Origin: an uncultured Bacteroidales bacterium
GTDB taxonomy: Bacteria > Bacteroidota > Bacteroidia > Bacteroidales > P3
Assembly: GCA_900314725.1 (NCBI GenBank)
Contig: OMWJ01000008.1
Span: forward strand, 18,034 to 82,033
DNA length: 64,000 bases
Direction of reading: 5' to 3'
Part shown: in pieces, positions 63,730 to 64,000 of the stretch
How positions within the stretch are numbered: position 1 is the stretch's first letter
Layout of the letters: each line of letters opens with the position of its first letter
The notes under the pieces: model-generated
What the model was told of the DNA's origin: nothing
Database searches by the model: none
Seen by the model: only the letters and a program-made list of their open reading frames with translations
Made by a program: the position numbers and the translations under genes

Positions 63730-63972
63730 TCAATGGTTTTGTTGAAAGATTTTCAACAGTTTATTTTTTGGGGGGAATGTTTCTTTTGATAGTTCTTGGA
63801 AGAAATCGTATTCTAAGAGTGCAGATATCTTTTGCAGGAGTTCAGTATCTATAGACTGACGTTCATAGATATAATAAACATTAGAGCGTTCGCATGGCAG
63901 GTTTTTTGCAAGCCATGTTGCTCCTCGTTGTTTTTGAATCATTATTTCTTTTATGCGTCTGCCTATATGCAC
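63730..63972 (-). CDS. small HTH DNA-binding protein
   Basis: A GTG start at 63972 gives 80 residues; an in-frame TAA stands five codons upstream, so the start cannot lie outside the window. IGRRIKEIMIQKQRGATWLAKNLPCERSNVYYIYERQSID looks like an XRE-type helix-turn-helix, with the recognition helix near ERSNVYYIY. Small genes of this kind are frequent in Bacteroidetes. It lies 80 bp before the AAA+ operon on the same strand and could regulate it, but an independent role is equally possible. Confidence 0.72.
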   Translation of the reverse strand: MHIGRRIKEIMIQKQRGATWLAKNLPCERSNVYYIYERQSIDTELLQKISALLEYDFFQELSKETFPPKNKLLKIFQQNH

Positions 63973-64000
63973 AGCCTTTATTTTTTAGAAACTATTAGCA

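Noticed and set aside
1..64000. tRNA, rRNA or riboswitch genes
   Set aside because: All gaps between genes were read; no cloverleaf, rRNA or known riboswitch core was seen, though without a covariance search small RNAs cannot be excluded.

Overview
The window looks like a piece of chromosome from an AT-rich anaerobic member of the Bacteroidetes, most likely order Bacteroidales. Evidence: the ribosomal/RNA polymerase block rpmJ-rpsM-rpsK-rpsD-rpoA-rplQ with an acidic tail on L17; many promoters with the Bacteroidetes -7 box TAnnTTTG instead of an E. coli -10; type IX secretion (T9SS) C-terminal sorting domains; DUF4270, DUF3098 and the ftsX-DUF3098-uppP-truB order; the coaX-OMP-TPR-lptC order; rubrerythrin and a 2-hydroxyacyl-CoA dehydratase activase, which fit anaerobic life. 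No tRNA, rRNA or CRISPR array was seen.

Layout. 1-3.3 kb: end of the ribosomal protein operon and its terminator. 3.3-6.2 kb: a small accessory patch with an outer-membrane protein, a MITE-like element, a HigB/HigA toxin-antitoxin pair and a BRO-domain protein. 6.2-21.9 kb: an RHS polymorphic-toxin locus. A 3235-residue exported SpvB/RHS protein (9780-19487), preceded by a T9SS-sorted partner, ends in the RHS core and a metal-site-like tip. Around it lie three shell-less tip cassettes: core plus tip, one inverted on the left and two direct on the right. Small exported or leucine-rich proteins, probable immunity proteins, follow the main tip and two of the cassettes. The core copies share long stretches of near-identical DNA, so recombination could swap tips, including by inversion of about 11 kb.

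21.9-44 kb: mostly housekeeping and cell-envelope genes: maf and a UbiA prenyltransferase; a MORN-like protein, DUF4270 lipoprotein and glycogen synthase-like operon; a T9SS FN3 protein; a C1 aminopeptidase; coaX to lptC; a FemAB-like protein; an ExbB-ExbD-TonB operon; ruvC and nnrD; ftsX to truB; a lysozyme-fold-like membrane protein; and an M6-protease propeptide fragment. 44-60 kb: aspartate kinase, the 1410-residue activase, nhaD, rubrerythrin, an M16 protease, DUF2461, a Dus-type enzyme, ung, nadB and a solitary atpG.

60-64 kb: a compact minus-strand operon of unknown function. It holds an AAA+ ATPase, a membrane-anchored acidic protein, an unknown 231-residue protein, two zinc-ribbon proteins (one with membrane segments and a WG repeat) and a lipoprotein with six CxxCxGxG motifs, with a small HTH gene upstream. 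This is the best candidate for an undescribed system. Scattered between genes is a family of four long palindromic repeats (21.8, 35.7, 37.9 and 51.2 kb) at gene 3' ends, and two diverged copies of a promoter-bearing MITE-like element (4.1 and 60.1 kb).
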